Shown one piece after another: positions 9,132 to 19,037 of a stretch of 51,155 bases of DNA; the stretch's first letter is position 1, and every line of letters starts with the position of its first letter. The notes under the pieces were generated by a model. The model did not search any database and was not told the DNA's origin. It saw nothing but the letters and a program-made list of their open reading frames with translations. Position numbers and translations under genes: made by a program. Source of the stretch: Acinetobacter lwoffii (GTDB lineage Bacteria > Pseudomonadota > Gammaproteobacteria > Pseudomonadales > Moraxellaceae). The stretch is from positions 1 to 51,155 of the forward strand of contig NZ_JAMXXP010000022.1 in assembly GCF_024129355.1 (NCBI RefSeq), in the 5' to 3' direction.

Positions 9132-10385
9132 TTGAATGCGCCTAGACAAGGGCTATTTGCTAGCCTATTGATTGTAAGTTTTGCTCTGCATACCTTTTTA
9201 CTGGTATTGGCAACCACTCACCAACTGAATGAAAACCGTGCCAATCAGGGACAGCTGATCACCAGTCAACTGGTGACAGACAGCCTGTCTGAGCTTGAAC
9301 CACCCAACCGCGTTTCTCTGGCGTTGCTGGCAAATCGTTATGCCACCAATCCAAGTGTCGCTTCCATCCGGATTCTAGATGCGAAAGCTCAGGTTTTAGC
9401 CACTGGCGGACTGACCAAAACCCGCGAGGGTGAAGTTTTTGTCCGTGATGCGCTGCAAAATGAGAAAAAAGTCGGTGTGATTGAAATCACTCTAATTGAA
9501 CCAAGTATTGGTGAAATTCTGCGGACACAATGGCTGGCAATTCTGTTCTCGTTCATCATTCATGGTCTGCTCTGGGTCGCTTATCGTGCCGTGGCACGTC
9601 CAAGCCGAACCGAATATCTGGCGCGCATCAATAACGAATCGCGACTGAAATTCGAGATTCAGACCCTGACCCAGGCATTGGAACAGGAAAAGCATAATGC
9701 GGCACTGGCGATTGCCCAAGCCCAACAGGCAGTGAAAAACAAAGCCAAAGAAAAAGAACATAAGCCGGCAATACTGGAAAGCGATAGCCTGAGCTTAAAC
9801 ATCCAGTTCTACGATCCAAAACAGTTACTGGATAGCGTGAATAAAACCGTTTCGGTGCCTTATTTCAATCTCTGTCAAATTTTCCTGAATAAAGCCACTG
9901 AACTCTGTGTGCAACGCTATAAGTTAAATAGTTCTGATATTTGTACCGTACATAAATTTGATGAAAAAGGTGCCACCATCAGTATCGCAGCAGACAAACC
10001 GAATGCCCTGGCCTGCCTGACCATGATCAGTGCCGTGTTCCAGCTGCTTTCGGAAGTGCTGTATAAACGTTATCGTGAAGAAAAACGTTTTGTGCTACAA
10101 ACCCGCAGCGCGATTGCCTCTAAAGTCGAGGAGATGCAGCTCAGTTCGGTACAGGCCGCTGAGCGTCTGACTCAGCATCTGGTCGCGAAAGAAAGTGCCT
10201 TACATGTACCGAATAGCTTGCTGAAAGATGTGAGTGATCACTTCCAGCTGGTCAGCATGCCGAATCCAACCAATGTCCTGACCCGTCATGCTTTTGTGGT
10301 GAATGGGATGGATGCTGAAAGCGCCGAGCTGGCACAGACTTTTAGAACCGAAATTCTAAAATCCAAACAGTCCAAAGCCTCATAA
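9132..10385 (+). CDS. Membrane protein next to serB (Smp/YtjB-like position), unknown function
   Basis: Possible starts are TTG codons at 9114 and 9132. I prefer 9132 because GGAAG lies 6 bases upstream, giving MNAPRQGLFASLL and about 417 residues. There is a transmembrane segment near the N-terminus, an extracytoplasmic region of about 100 residues with a PAS/sensor-like pattern, and a second transmembrane segment (LAILFSFIIHGLLWVAY). A charged coiled coil (roughly residues 165-215) and a cytoplasmic C-terminal domain follow. E. coli has the membrane protein YtjB/Smp beside serB. The topology is similar, but I cannot show homology for the long C-terminal part, which has no motif I know. Confidence 0.75.
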   Translation: MNAPRQGLFASLLIVSFALHTFLLVLATTHQLNENRANQGQLITSQLVTDSLSELEPPNRVSLALLANRYATNPSVASIRILDAKAQVLATGGLTKTREGEVFVRDALQNEKKVGVIEITLIEPSIGEILRTQWLAILFSFIIHGLLWVAYRAVARPSRTEYLARINNESRLKFEIQTLTQALEQEKHNAALAIAQAQQAVKNKAKEKEHKPAILESDSLSLNIQFYDPKQLLDSVNKTVSVPYFNLCQIFLNKATELCVQRYKLNSSDICTVHKFDEKGATISIAADKPNALACLTMISAVFQLLSEVLYKRYREEKRFVLQTRSAIASKVEEMQLSSVQAAERLTQHLVAKESALHVPNSLLKDVSDHFQLVSMPNPTNVLTRHAFVVNGMDAESAELAQTFRTEILKSKQSKAS

Positions 10386-10407
10386 ATATCCTTGAATGTT
10401 TTAATTA

Positions 10408-10436
10408 AAAAAGCCGGATTCAATATCTGGCTTTTT
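10408..10436 (+). terminator. Rho-independent terminator after the serB-divergent gene
   Basis: The 12-bp stem AAAAAGCCGGAT / ATCTGGCTTTTT has one G-U pair and a 5-nt loop. It lies between two converging genes. The A-run on its left arm gives U's in the minus direction too, so it may also serve ppk1. Confidence 0.9.
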
Positions 10437-10479
10437 GATGGGTACAAAACAAATACGCCAGCGTATCTTGGCCTACCCT

Positions 10480-12543
10480 TTAAATTTTTAACTGTTTTTG
10501 TTCCAGCAGATATTGCTGGGCATTATAAGGCTGGGCCGGATACTGACAAGGGACTTTATGCCACTGACCATCGGCATCTAACTCCCATGCATTTTGACAA
10601 TCTTTTAAATAACTGATCAGGCCATCTTTATAAATCCGTTTTTTCAGCTCTGGATCCAGCACCGGGAAACAGGTTTCAACCCTGGAAAACAGGTTGCGCC
10701 CCATCCAGTCGGCACTGGCACAATACAGTTTCTTGGCGCCGCCATGCTCAAAATAATAGACCCGGGTATGTTCCAGGAAACGTCCTACGATTGAACGTAC
10801 CCGAATATTTTCCGACATACCGGTAACTTGTGGAATCAGACAGCAGATTGAACGCACAATAAGGTCAATTTTTACCCCGGCCTGCGAAGCCTGATACAGG
10901 GCAGCAATTAATTGCGGTTCGGTAAGCGCATTCACCTTGATGATGATCTGCGCGGCTTTGCCAGCCAGGGCAAATGTCTTTTCCTGTTCAATCAGTTTCA
11001 ACAGTTCGCTATGCAGGGTAAACGGCGCATGTAGCAGAGCTTTCAGTTTGGCCATTTTCCCCATACCGGTCAGTTCCTGGAACATGCGGTGCACATCCTC
11101 ACAGATATCCGGCTGTGTGGTCATCAGGCCGTAATCGGTGTACATGCGGGCATTACCGGCATGATAGTTTCCGGTACCCAAATGCGCATAACGCAGTAAT
11201 TCCTGATTTTCACGCCGGACGATCAGAATCATTTTGGCATGGGTTTTATAACCCACGATGCCATAGACCACTACTGCACCTGCTTCTTGCAGGATATTGG
11301 CCACCATAATATTGGATTCTTCATCGAAACGCGCCCGCAGTTCAATCACGGCCGTGACTTCCTTGCCATTGCGTGCGGCTTCTGCCAGTACCTGAACAAT
11401 TTCCGAATCCGGACCACTGCGGTACAGCGTCTGCTTGATCGCCAGCACCGCTGGATCCTTGGCCGCTTCGCGCAGCAAAGTAATCACTGGCTGGAATGAA
11501 TCAAAAGGATGATGTAGCAGCACATCCTGTGCCTTCAAAATTTCAAAAATACTTTTCTGTTTACGGAAAATTTTGGGAATGACTGGACTAAAATACGGAT
11601 ACTTTAATTCCGGACGCTCAAAGCTGGTACTCAGGCGGGACAAATTGATCGGTCCATCTATCCGGTACAGTTCCTGTTCCGTCAGATCAAATTCATCTAG
11701 TAAATAATCGATGATGTTCTGTGGAGAGTCATTTTCAATTTCCAGACGTACTGCACGACCAAAGCGGCGCGAACACAGTTCGTCTTTTAAAGCCACTGCC
11801 AGATCATCGACATCTTCCGACAGTACCAGATCGGCATTGCGGGTGACCCGAAAGGCATAACATCCGGTCGCTTTCATGCCGGGGAACAAATCACTGATAT
11901 GCTGCTGGATGATCGCGGTCAGAAAAATCTGGGTGGTATTGTTTCCAGTGACGTCTTCCGGAATTTTAATCAGGCACGGTAAGGAACGTGGTGCTGGCAC
12001 AATCGCCATCTCGATTTCACGGCCAAAGGCATCTTTACCTTCCAAGCTGATAATAAAGTTCAGACTTTTATTCACCAAACGTGGAAAAGGATGTGAAGGA
12101 TCCAGACTGATCGGGGTCAATACCGGTTGCACTTCTTTGGCAAAAAAGGCTGCAATCCAGGCCTTATGTTTTTCCAGAAGATCCTGGTATTGAAGAAACT
12201 GAATCCCTTGCTCCTGAAGTTCAGGCAAAATCGCATGATTCAGCACCTCATACTGTTTGTTCACTGTGGCATGAATGGACTGGGACAGTTCTTGTAGAAT
12301 CAGCTCGGTGGGTACAGCATCAGGCGTCCGGGTAGTCGCATTCAGGTCTTGCTGTTTCATCAGCCCGGCAATCCTGATTTCAAAGAACTCATCCAGGTTA
12401 CGGGAAAAAATAATCAGGAAGTTTAAGCGCTCTAAAATCGGTAAATTCGGATCGAGTGCTTGTGCCAAGACACGACGCTGAAATTCAAATAAGGAAAGTT
12501 CCCGATTAAAATAGGTCGCTGACGAATGCTGAAATTGTTCCAT
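10480..12543 (-). CDS. ppk1: Polyphosphate kinase 1
   Basis: It reversibly polymerises the gamma-phosphate of ATP into inorganic polyphosphate at the inner membrane. The 687-residue length is typical. All four PPK1 domains are recognisable: the N-terminal [19 protein letters not shown] and [19 protein letters not shown], then [15 protein letters not shown] with the autophosphorylated histidine, HLGTGNYH, and [12 protein letters not shown] with the second histidine. The C-terminus carries [14 protein letters not shown]. It is a single gene, and GAGAGGGC precedes the ATG. Confidence 0.98.
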   Translation of the reverse strand: MEQFQHSSATYFNRELSLFEFQRRVLAQALDPNLPILERLNFLIIFSRNLDEFFEIRIAGLMKQQDLNATTRTPDAVPTELILQELSQSIHATVNKQYEVLNHAILPELQEQGIQFLQYQDLLEKHKAWIAAFFAKEVQPVLTPISLDPSHPFPRLVNKSLNFIISLEGKDAFGREIEMAIVPAPRSLPCLIKIPEDVTGNNTTQIFLTAIIQQHISDLFPGMKATGCYAFRVTRNADLVLSEDVDDLAVALKDELCSRRFGRAVRLEIENDSPQNIIDYLLDEFDLTEQELYRIDGPINLSRLSTSFERPELKYPYFSPVIPKIFRKQKSIFEILKAQDVLLHHPFDSFQPVITLLREAAKDPAVLAIKQTLYRSGPDSEIVQVLAEAARNGKEVTAVIELRARFDEESNIMVANILQEAGAVVVYGIVGYKTHAKMILIVRRENQELLRYAHLGTGNYHAGNARMYTDYGLMTTQPDICEDVHRMFQELTGMGKMAKLKALLHAPFTLHSELLKLIEQEKTFALAGKAAQIIIKVNALTEPQLIAALYQASQAGVKIDLIVRSICCLIPQVTGMSENIRVRSIVGRFLEHTRVYYFEHGGAKKLYCASADWMGRNLFSRVETCFPVLDPELKKRIYKDGLISYLKDCQNAWELDADGQWHKVPCQYPAQPYNAQQYLLEQKQLKI

Positions 12544-12720
12544 GCCCTCTCAATGCTGCTGATTACAGTCTGTTGTTTCACATCATTGAGGGGCGATCTT
12601 AGGCAGACTTCATGACACTTATGTTACAAAGCTCGATAAATCCATATAAATTAATATTTTAATTTTTAAAATTATAAAACATCATGCTCTGGCTTGTTGT
12701 GCGCTGTCCTCAAACTGCAA

Positions 12721-13677
12721 TTAGGTGTCTGTTTTTTCAGTTTGTCTGGCAGCCCAATAAGTGGCTAAAGCTGGCCCTGAAATATTATGCCACAGACTGA
12801 AAATGGCACTTGGTAAAGCGGTAAGTGGTGATGCGGAAAAATGGGTTGCCGCCAAGGCCACACCCAGACCAGAATTCTGCATCCCCACTTCAATGGATAC
12901 CGCACGACAGTCTATTTCTGCCAAGTGAAATATGCGACTGGCCCAATAACCCAGTAAATAGCCCATACCATTGTGTAAGGCCACGATCCCTAAAATCATT
13001 AAACCGGACTCCAGAATCTGGGTTTTGCTGCCGGCAATAATCGCCGCGACAATTGCCACAATCGCAATCACAGAAATCAACGGCATCACCTGAATATAGG
13101 CCGTGACTTTTTGCTTGAGTATCGCCCGTACGATTAAGCCCAGAATAATCGGGAATAACACCACCTGTAAGATCGACACCAGCATCGACCAGGCATTGAT
13201 CTCAATCCACTGACTGGCCAGCAGATAGAAAATGGCCGGAGTTAGAATGGGCGCCAGTAAAGTCGAAACCGAGGTACAGGCGACCGACAAGGCAGTATTG
13301 CCCTTGGCCATATAGGTAATCACATTGGATGCAGTTCCGCCCGGACAGCAACCCACCAAGATTACCCCGATGGCAATCTCTGGTGGCAGCTGGAACAGCT
13401 TGCACAGCAAAAAGGCCAAGCCAGGCATCACCATAAACTGGGCGACGACGCCAATCGCTACTGCCTTCGGACTTTGCAAGACACTTTTAAAATCTCCGAC
13501 GGTCATGGTCATGCCCATGCCGAACATGATGATGCCCAACATCCACGGAATATAAGCCCGTAACCAGACAAAAATTTCAGGGATCATCAAGGCAATGCCG
13601 GAAAAAAGCAGCACCCATAAAGCAAAGGTTTTTTGGACAAATTGGCTAAACTGGAGCAAGGCTGACATGGGTTTCAT
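12721..13677 (-). CDS. Bile acid:sodium symporter (BASS) family transporter
   Basis: About 318 residues with nine to ten hydrophobic segments throughout. The BASS signature is visible: MFGMGMTMTVGDFKSVLQSPKAV in the first half, VGCCPGGTASNVITYMAKGN (sodium-site region), then IEVGMQNSGLGVALAATHF. Relatives move bile acids, pantoate, pyruvate or sulfur compounds with sodium, and the substrate here is unknown. Starts at 13677 (MKPMSALL) and 13668 (MSALL) are possible, and neither has a strong ribosome site. An upstream in-frame codon at 13719 would add an unlikely leader. Confidence 0.88.
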   Translation of the reverse strand: MKPMSALLQFSQFVQKTFALWVLLFSGIALMIPEIFVWLRAYIPWMLGIIMFGMGMTMTVGDFKSVLQSPKAVAIGVVAQFMVMPGLAFLLCKLFQLPPEIAIGVILVGCCPGGTASNVITYMAKGNTALSVACTSVSTLLAPILTPAIFYLLASQWIEINAWSMLVSILQVVLFPIILGLIVRAILKQKVTAYIQVMPLISVIAIVAIVAAIIAGSKTQILESGLMILGIVALHNGMGYLLGYWASRIFHLAEIDCRAVSIEVGMQNSGLGVALAATHFSASPLTALPSAIFSLWHNISGPALATYWAARQTEKTDT

Positions 13678-13763
13678 CCAGGTGACATTAAGGGAGAAAA
13701 AGCAAGATAAAACAGGCACCCGTTGATGCCTGAATTTTTATATTCAAATATAAATAAGATCAA

Positions 13764-13785
13764 AGGGATATTAAGTTCTATCCCT
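13764..13785 (-). terminator. Weak terminator-like hairpin downstream of pncA
   Basis: AGGGATA (13764-13770) pairs with TATCCCT (13779-13785). The T-run on the minus strand is short, so termination may be partial and allow read-through into the BASS gene. Confidence 0.5.
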
Positions 13786-13793
13786 ATCCAGTG

Positions 13794-14423
13794 TTAAGCT
13801 GCTTGAACAATATCTTTCACATAGATACGTTTCACGCCATGCGACAGCATATCCTGCCAGGCATGTTGCAAGGAACCATTCAGGTCAATGCCCTTGGTGG
13901 CATCGGCAATCACATAGGTTTTAAAGCCCAGTTTGCAGGCATCGATTGCAGTCCAGGCCACACAAAAGTCCGTGGCAATCCCGACCACAAATACGGTATC
14001 AATCCCACGTTCACGCAGATAGCCAGCAAGACCCGTCGGGGTTTTCTGGTCAGCTTCCATAAAGGCCGAGTAACTGTCGATCTGGGAATGAAAACCCTTG
14101 CGAATGATGAGTTGTGCTTGCGGTAAATTTAAATCCGGATGCAGTTCGGCATCGCGTGTCCCTTGCACACAATGCTTTGGCCATAAGACCTGAGTGCCAT
14201 AATCCAGCTGAATGCTGTCATAGGCTACTTTGCCGGGGTGGTTGTCTGCAAAAGAAATATGGTTGTCCGGATGCCAGTCTTGGGTCAGGATAATATGCTT
14301 AAAATGCTGCCCCAATAGATTAATATTTGGAATAATCTGGTCAGCATTGGCTACAGCCAGATTGCCTCCCGGGGTAAATCCTCTTTGTACGTCTACGACC
14401 AGTAAAGCAACATTATTCTGCAT
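13794..14423 (-). CDS. pncA: Nicotinamidase (pyrazinamidase)
   Basis: It deamidates nicotinamide to nicotinate, feeding pncB. The 209-residue cysteine hydrolase shows the full catalytic triad: Asp in VVDVQRGF, Lys in IIRKGFHSQ and Cys in GIATDFCVAWTAIDA. The metal-binding segment is DWHPDNHISF. The same hydrolase fold converts pyrazinamide, so the gene would also confer that activity. The BASS transporter gene lies about 115 bp downstream on the same strand. Confidence 0.97.
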   Translation of the reverse strand: MQNNVALLVVDVQRGFTPGGNLAVANADQIIPNINLLGQHFKHIILTQDWHPDNHISFADNHPGKVAYDSIQLDYGTQVLWPKHCVQGTRDAELHPDLNLPQAQLIIRKGFHSQIDSYSAFMEADQKTPTGLAGYLRERGIDTVFVVGIATDFCVAWTAIDACKLGFKTYVIADATKGIDLNGSLQHAWQDMLSHGVKRIYVKDIVQAA

Positions 14424-14690
14424 CTGTTTTCATCCATTGAAATCTCGATTTATGCCCAAGCATAGCGCAAAATACCTCAGGATTTTTAGCTCTACGGTTA
14501 AAAATGGCATGACTGTGTATTCTCGGCATGTGTATATGAGCAGATCAATAGATTCATTGTTTTTGACAAATATGAGATGAGTTCCGGGCTTGTATCAAGC
14601 TAGATCTCTGCAAAAAAATAAGTTTTAAGATAAAGTGATGAGTCTTTTTAATAATAAAACAGTGTATTTAATTCTTAAATTCTGAAAATA
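14424..14690. other. Gene-free spacer between pncA and the MFS gene
   Basis: AT-rich DNA with no ORF that I can support. It should carry the pncA promoter. A TTGACA hexamer occurs near 14568 on the plus strand, but no -10 box sits at the right distance. Confidence 0.4.
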
Positions 14691-14716
14691 AAAAAGCCTG
14701 CAAGAGCAGGCTTTTT
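14691..14716 (-). terminator. Rho-independent terminator of the MFS transporter gene
   Basis: The perfect 11-bp stem AAAAAGCCTGC / GCAGGCTTTTT has the loop AAGA. T-runs lie on both sides. Confidence 0.92.
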
Positions 14717-14730
14717 TAAATCGTTGAACC

Positions 14731-15954
14731 TTACACTTTAGTGCGGTTCACCAGGAACAGCATACATAATGCAGAGATGATGATACATGGGATCGCAGCG
14801 CTAATGACTCCCGCAGCACCAAAACCTGCTGTCAATAACTGACCGGCAATGACTGGACCCAGCATGGCACCGATACGGCCAACTGCAGACGCAACACCAA
14901 CACCAGTACCACGCACTTCAGTCGGATACACGATACTACCGAAGGCATACAGTACGCCCTGACAGCCAATCACGAAGGCACCGGCCAATGCGGCTGCCAT
15001 ATACATCTGGTTCAGCGAGCTTGCCCCATTCAGCGCCAGTAGACCTGCCAAAATACCACCGTACATCAACAGGATCACATAGGCTTTCTTCCAGCGGTCG
15101 GTCAGCATACCCAAAATAATCGTACCAATCGTCGCTGTAACCATGAAGTAGAACTGTGCGGTTGAACCATCCTTACGTGTGAAGCCAAGTTCCATAAACA
15201 ATGATGGCAGCCAGCTCAACATGATGTAAACCACCATCAAGGTAAAGAAGTAGCTCACCCAGATACACAGCGTACGCAACAGGTTGTCCGAATTAAACAG
15301 GCCCTTGAATGAACCCTGCGGTGCAACAGCAAGTTCTGCTGCCGTTTTGTTCTGTGCTTTCAGGTATTCCTTCGATTCAGGCAAAAATAGCATCATTAGC
15401 GGAATGGCAAAAATCGGTAACAGACCACCGAGATAGAAAACATTTTTCCAGTTGGCACCAAATTCCGTCGCAGCAATCAAAGACAAAATCGCCGCACCGA
15501 CTGGCATGCCGCAGTACATCAAGCCGACTGCACGACCACGATTTTGTGGAGAGACAGCTTCAGAGGCGAGTGTGATCAGAATCGGCATCGCGCCACCTAG
15601 CCCTGCTCCAGCCAGGAAACGCACTGCCAGCAAGCTGTTAAAGCTATTGACCCAAACCGTACATAAGGTAAATACAGCAAACACTGCTGTCGACCAGATT
15701 AAGACTTTCTTACGGCCAATACGGTCCGCAAATCGCCCACCAACCAGTGCACCCGGTAATAAACCCAGAATCCCTGCACTAAAAAACACACCCAACTGGG
15801 AACTATCGAGACCAAAATGCTCACGAATACCTGCAGCAGCAATTCCGGCTGCCTGAATATCTAAGCCTTCAATCACCGCAATCAGAAAACAGATCGCGAC
15901 CGTGACGATAGCATGCTTATTGTCTGATTTTTCCATTGGATTATCCTTGTTCAA
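14731..15954 (-). CDS. MFS transporter, aromatic acid:H+ symporter (AAHS) family, MhpT-like
   Basis: A 407-residue transporter with 12 predicted membrane segments. The N-terminal EGLDIQAAGIAAAGI, FSAGILGLLPGALVGGRFADRIGRKKVL (MFS motif A) and LMYCGMPVGAA closely resemble E. coli MhpT, the 3-(3-hydroxyphenyl)propionate importer. Other AAHS members in Acinetobacter carry benzoate, vanillate or hydroxycinnamates. No catabolic genes are adjacent, so the substrate is undecided. The conserved Asp in the first helix (GLD) and the motif-A Asp are present. AGGATAAT precedes the ATG. Confidence 0.9.
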   Translation of the reverse strand: MNKDNPMEKSDNKHAIVTVAICFLIAVIEGLDIQAAGIAAAGIREHFGLDSSQLGVFFSAGILGLLPGALVGGRFADRIGRKKVLIWSTAVFAVFTLCTVWVNSFNSLLAVRFLAGAGLGGAMPILITLASEAVSPQNRGRAVGLMYCGMPVGAAILSLIAATEFGANWKNVFYLGGLLPIFAIPLMMLFLPESKEYLKAQNKTAAELAVAPQGSFKGLFNSDNLLRTLCIWVSYFFTLMVVYIMLSWLPSLFMELGFTRKDGSTAQFYFMVTATIGTIILGMLTDRWKKAYVILLMYGGILAGLLALNGASSLNQMYMAAALAGAFVIGCQGVLYAFGSIVYPTEVRGTGVGVASAVGRIGAMLGPVIAGQLLTAGFGAAGVISAAIPCIIISALCMLFLVNRTKV

Positions 15955-16660
15955 TCAGCGTTACAAAAGACAGCCATCATCTATGAGCCTGATTGCAGAA
16001 ATAACTATCAATAAGTTGAACGTTTTGCTTGGATATTCCAAAAGGGGCTGAAGTAGAGGAATTGAAGATGCTGACTGATAAAGTCGCAAAAACACTTAAT
16101 CAAAACACCATAAAGTTCAAGACTTAGAGTTTAAAGCTTATACATCAAGTTAAAAAATTAACCGATAAGAAAAAAAATTCTCAATTTATTGATATTTAAA
16201 AAAGATTAGTCTTAGTCGTTTTTGGCTTTATTTGTATTGGTACGAGAGTGCGATCAAGATGTACGAGATCTCAATTTATCCAATATAACTATTAATCCAA
16301 AATCAAAAGGCATAAAAATGGCAGTTTTCAGCTGATCTTTTTGCACAAGCCTTATCATTATTGGGTTAATTTGGGGCAATATCTTCTTTTATCTAGACTG
16401 AAGACATAACTTTGGTCTCAGGATTTTGCTTTATAAATCATCTTATTTATTACTTGATTGTTTCCAAAAGGCTTTGTATAAAGAATTCAGTAGCTTTTAC
16501 TAAAGCATATTGTTCTTATGCGTTTGATCAGTCATAATTTGCATAAGCAATATTCAATTCAATGCAAATCTATTGAATTTGCTATAAATCAAAATACAAA
16601 TCCATCCCAATTTATGTTTTCTCATTCCTTTCGGATGGACAAATAGGATAGTTTTTTAAA
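15955..16660. other. 0.7-kb AT-rich intergenic region
   Basis: This is the longest gene-free stretch in the window. It separates the divergent MFS and dapA genes and must hold both promoters. Inverted segments ATTCAAT (about 16551) and ATTGAAT (about 16572) lie about 90 bp before dapA. I find no ORF with a plausible start, no terminator pair bounding an sRNA, and no tRNA. Confidence 0.5.
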
Positions 16661-17560
16661 ATGACTCAGCAAGCACAGACCATTCAAGGTTCCATAGTCG
16701 CAATCGTCACCCCTATGTTTGAAGATGGCAGCGTAGATTGGAAGGGTCTCGAGAAGCTGGTTGAATGGCACATTGCAGAGGGCACCAACAGTATTGTCGC
16801 CGTTGGAACAACAGGCGAAGCCTCTACTCTCAGCATGAGTGAACACACCCAGGTGATCAAAGAAATCATTCGTGTGGCCAACAAACGTATTCCTATTATT
16901 GCTGGTACAGGTGCAAACTCGACCCGTGAAGCGATCGAACTGACCCGCGAAGCCAAAGAGCTGGGGGCAGATGCCGCTTTACTGGTGACGCCATATTATA
17001 ATAAACCGACTCAGGAAGGCTTGTATCAGCACTATAAAGCCATTGCTGAAGCTGTTGATCTTCCTCAAATTCTTTATAATGTTCCAGGCCGTACCGGTGT
17101 AGATATGGCCAATGAAACCGTGATTCGTCTGGCGGATATTCCACAAATTATCGGTATTAAAGATGCGACTGGCGATGTGCCGCGCGGTGCTGAACTGCTG
17201 CAAGGTCTTGTAGGCAAAGACATGACTGTTTATTCAGGTGATGATGCGACTGCGTATCAACTGATCGGACATGGCGCCAAAGGTAATATCTCGGTCACGG
17301 CGAACGTGGCTCCGAAAGCCATGAGCGAAGTGTGTGCAGCTGCGATTTCTGGTGATGCAGCCACAGCTGAACAATTAAATGCTCAGGTTGCAAATTTACA
17401 CAATATTTTATTTTGCGAATCGAACCCAATTCCTGTGAAATGGGCACTCCATGACATGGGCTTAATTGGTACAGGTATTCGCCTTCCATTAACACCACTT
17501 GCAGAACAATATCGCGCTCCGCTTCATGAAGCACTGGTCGAAGCGGGCGTTATTAAATAA
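16661..17560 (+). CDS. dapA: 4-hydroxy-tetrahydrodipicolinate synthase
   Basis: It condenses pyruvate with aspartate semialdehyde, the first committed step to diaminopimelate and lysine. The 299-residue TIM-barrel protein has GTTGEASTL, YYNKPTQEGLYQHY with the proton-relay tyrosine, YNVPGRTGVDM and GIKDATGD with the Schiff-base lysine (about residue 166). It heads the order dapA-bamC-purC seen also in E. coli. Only 14 bp separate it from the lipoprotein gene, so they are probably co-transcribed. Confidence 0.97.
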   Translation: MTQQAQTIQGSIVAIVTPMFEDGSVDWKGLEKLVEWHIAEGTNSIVAVGTTGEASTLSMSEHTQVIKEIIRVANKRIPIIAGTGANSTREAIELTREAKELGADAALLVTPYYNKPTQEGLYQHYKAIAEAVDLPQILYNVPGRTGVDMANETVIRLADIPQIIGIKDATGDVPRGAELLQGLVGKDMTVYSGDDATAYQLIGHGAKGNISVTANVAPKAMSEVCAAAISGDAATAEQLNAQVANLHNILFCESNPIPVKWALHDMGLIGTGIRLPLTPLAEQYRAPLHEALVEAGVIK

Positions 17561-17574
17561 AAGAGCACAAGATT

Positions 17575-18180
17575 ATGCAATTACGTTTAGGACTTAGCCT
17601 TACACTTTCAGTATTCAGTTTGGCAGGTTGTAGTTCAATGGCCTTTAATAACGGCACTTTAGACTATAAAGAGACTACTACCCTGGAAGCTTTACAATAT
17701 CCTGAAGGCGCCATGGTTCGTCCTGCAACGCCATTGTATCCTGCTCCAACAGTTGATCCGCTTGCAATTGAACATGCACCGAAGCTTGAAAACCAGCGTG
17801 GCAACCGTTTTGCCTTGCCACGCCCACAAACCCAGACTGAAAACTCAAATACAGCTGATCTAACCGAAACCAATACGGTGGGTAAACCACAGTTGGTGAC
17901 TGACGGAAATCTTAATCCGCTGCTTAAAATTGAGGGAAATTCTGCTACAATTTGGCAATATACACTTGCCACCCTCAGCAGTCTGAATCATAGCATCGTT
18001 GCGCAGAGCAAAAATCGTTATGAAGTCACGATTAAGGTCGACCAGCAGACCTATGTATTAAGATTATCTTCTGTCGGTTCGGGTAATAACCTCGCTGTGT
18101 TCAATGCCGATAACAGTTTTGCCGACCGTGAAAAAGCCGCAGAACTGCTTAACCAGATTTACCAAAATTGGCCAGCCTAG
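17575..18180 (+). CDS. bamC: Outer-membrane lipoprotein, divergent BamC (NlpB) homologue
   Basis: A 201-residue lipoprotein: an N-terminal hydrophobic signal followed by the lipobox SLAGC, with Ser at +2, which fits outer-membrane sorting. A proline-rich extended segment (about residues 50-110) follows, resembling the unstructured BamC N-terminus. Then comes one small alpha/beta domain (about 125-200; ATIWQYTLATLSSLNHSI). E. coli BamC has two such helix-grip domains in about 344 residues, so this protein is short. The assignment rests mainly on the dapA-bamC-purC position and general layout, and the sequence is divergent. It would be an accessory of the BAM complex. Confidence 0.65.
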   Translation: MQLRLGLSLTLSVFSLAGCSSMAFNNGTLDYKETTTLEALQYPEGAMVRPATPLYPAPTVDPLAIEHAPKLENQRGNRFALPRPQTQTENSNTADLTETNTVGKPQLVTDGNLNPLLKIEGNSATIWQYTLATLSSLNHSIVAQSKNRYEVTIKVDQQTYVLRLSSVGSGNNLAVFNADNSFADREKAAELLNQIYQNWPA

Positions 18181-18192
18181 ACATTTCTAGGC
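18175..18192 (+). terminator. Terminator overlapping the bamC stop codon
   Basis: The 7-bp stem GCCTAGA / TCTAGGC has the loop CATT and is followed by eight T residues. The left arm contains the TAG stop of the lipoprotein gene. It lies 25 bp before purC, so it may uncouple purC from dapA-bamC transcription. Confidence 0.8.
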
Positions 18193-18216
18193 ATTTTTTT
18201 TGTAAAAGGTTCCCTC

Positions 18217-18936
18217 ATGTTAAAACAAACCTTGCTCTATACTGGTAAAGCGAAATCTGTCTACACCACAGACAGTTCAGACCATCTGATTTTAGTCTTT
18301 CGCGATGATGCCTCAGCATTCAATGGCGAAAAAATTGAGCAACTAGATCGTAAAGGCAAGGTGAACAACCGTTTTAACGCCTTCATCATGGAAAAACTGG
18401 CAGAAGCGGGAATTGAGACCCACTTTGAAAAGCTGCTGACTCCAAATGAAGTGCTGGTGAAAAAACTGGATATGATCCCGGTTGAATGTGTGATCCGTAA
18501 CTATGCAGCAGGTTCTTTATGCCGCCGCCTGGGTGTGGAAGAAGGCAAGGAACTGACTCCTCCAACATTTGAATTGTTCTTTAAAGATGATGCGCTTGGC
18601 GATCCAATGGTCAATGAGTCACAAGCCATTGCTTTAGGTTGGGCGACTGCTGAACAATTGGCGAAAATGAAAGAATTGACTTACCAAGTGAATGACGTGC
18701 TTAAAGCATTGTTTGACGCAGGTAACATGATTCTGGTCGATTTTAAACTTGAATTCGGCGTGTTCCACGACCGTATCGTACTGGGTGATGAATTCTCTCC
18801 AGACGGTTGCCGTCTATGGGACAAAGACACCAAGAAAAAACTGGATAAAGACCGTTTCCGTCAAGGTTTAGGCGGCGTGGTTGAAGCCTATGAAGAAGTG
18901 GCTGGCCGTTTAGGTATCGACCTGGACAACATCTAA
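18217..18936 (+). CDS. purC: Phosphoribosylaminoimidazole-succinocarboxamide synthase (SAICAR synthetase)
   Basis: It adds aspartate to CAIR with ATP in de novo purine synthesis. The 239-residue length is typical. Motifs include [10 protein letters not shown], the nucleotide-binding N-terminus, [28 protein letters not shown] and [12 protein letters not shown] lies 8 bases before the ATG. A terminator precedes it, so it may have its own promoter within the end of bamC. Confidence 0.98.
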   Translation: MLKQTLLYTGKAKSVYTTDSSDHLILVFRDDASAFNGEKIEQLDRKGKVNNRFNAFIMEKLAEAGIETHFEKLLTPNEVLVKKLDMIPVECVIRNYAAGSLCRRLGVEEGKELTPPTFELFFKDDALGDPMVNESQAIALGWATAEQLAKMKELTYQVNDVLKALFDAGNMILVDFKLEFGVFHDRIVLGDEFSPDGCRLWDKDTKKKLDKDRFRQGLGGVVEAYEEVAGRLGIDLDNI

Positions 18937-18956
18937 TCTGTAAATGCGCAGATTCG

Positions 18957-18986
18957 AAAAAACCGAGCTTTTTAGCTCGGTTTTTT
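18957..18986 (+). terminator. Rho-independent terminator of purC
   Basis: The 13-bp stem AAAAAACCGAGCT / AGCTCGGTTTTTT has a 4-nt T loop. Confidence 0.95.
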
Positions 18987-19037
18987 ATTTTCGGCTTTTA
19001 ATCGGAAAAATAAATTTTTATTATTAAAATGATCGTT

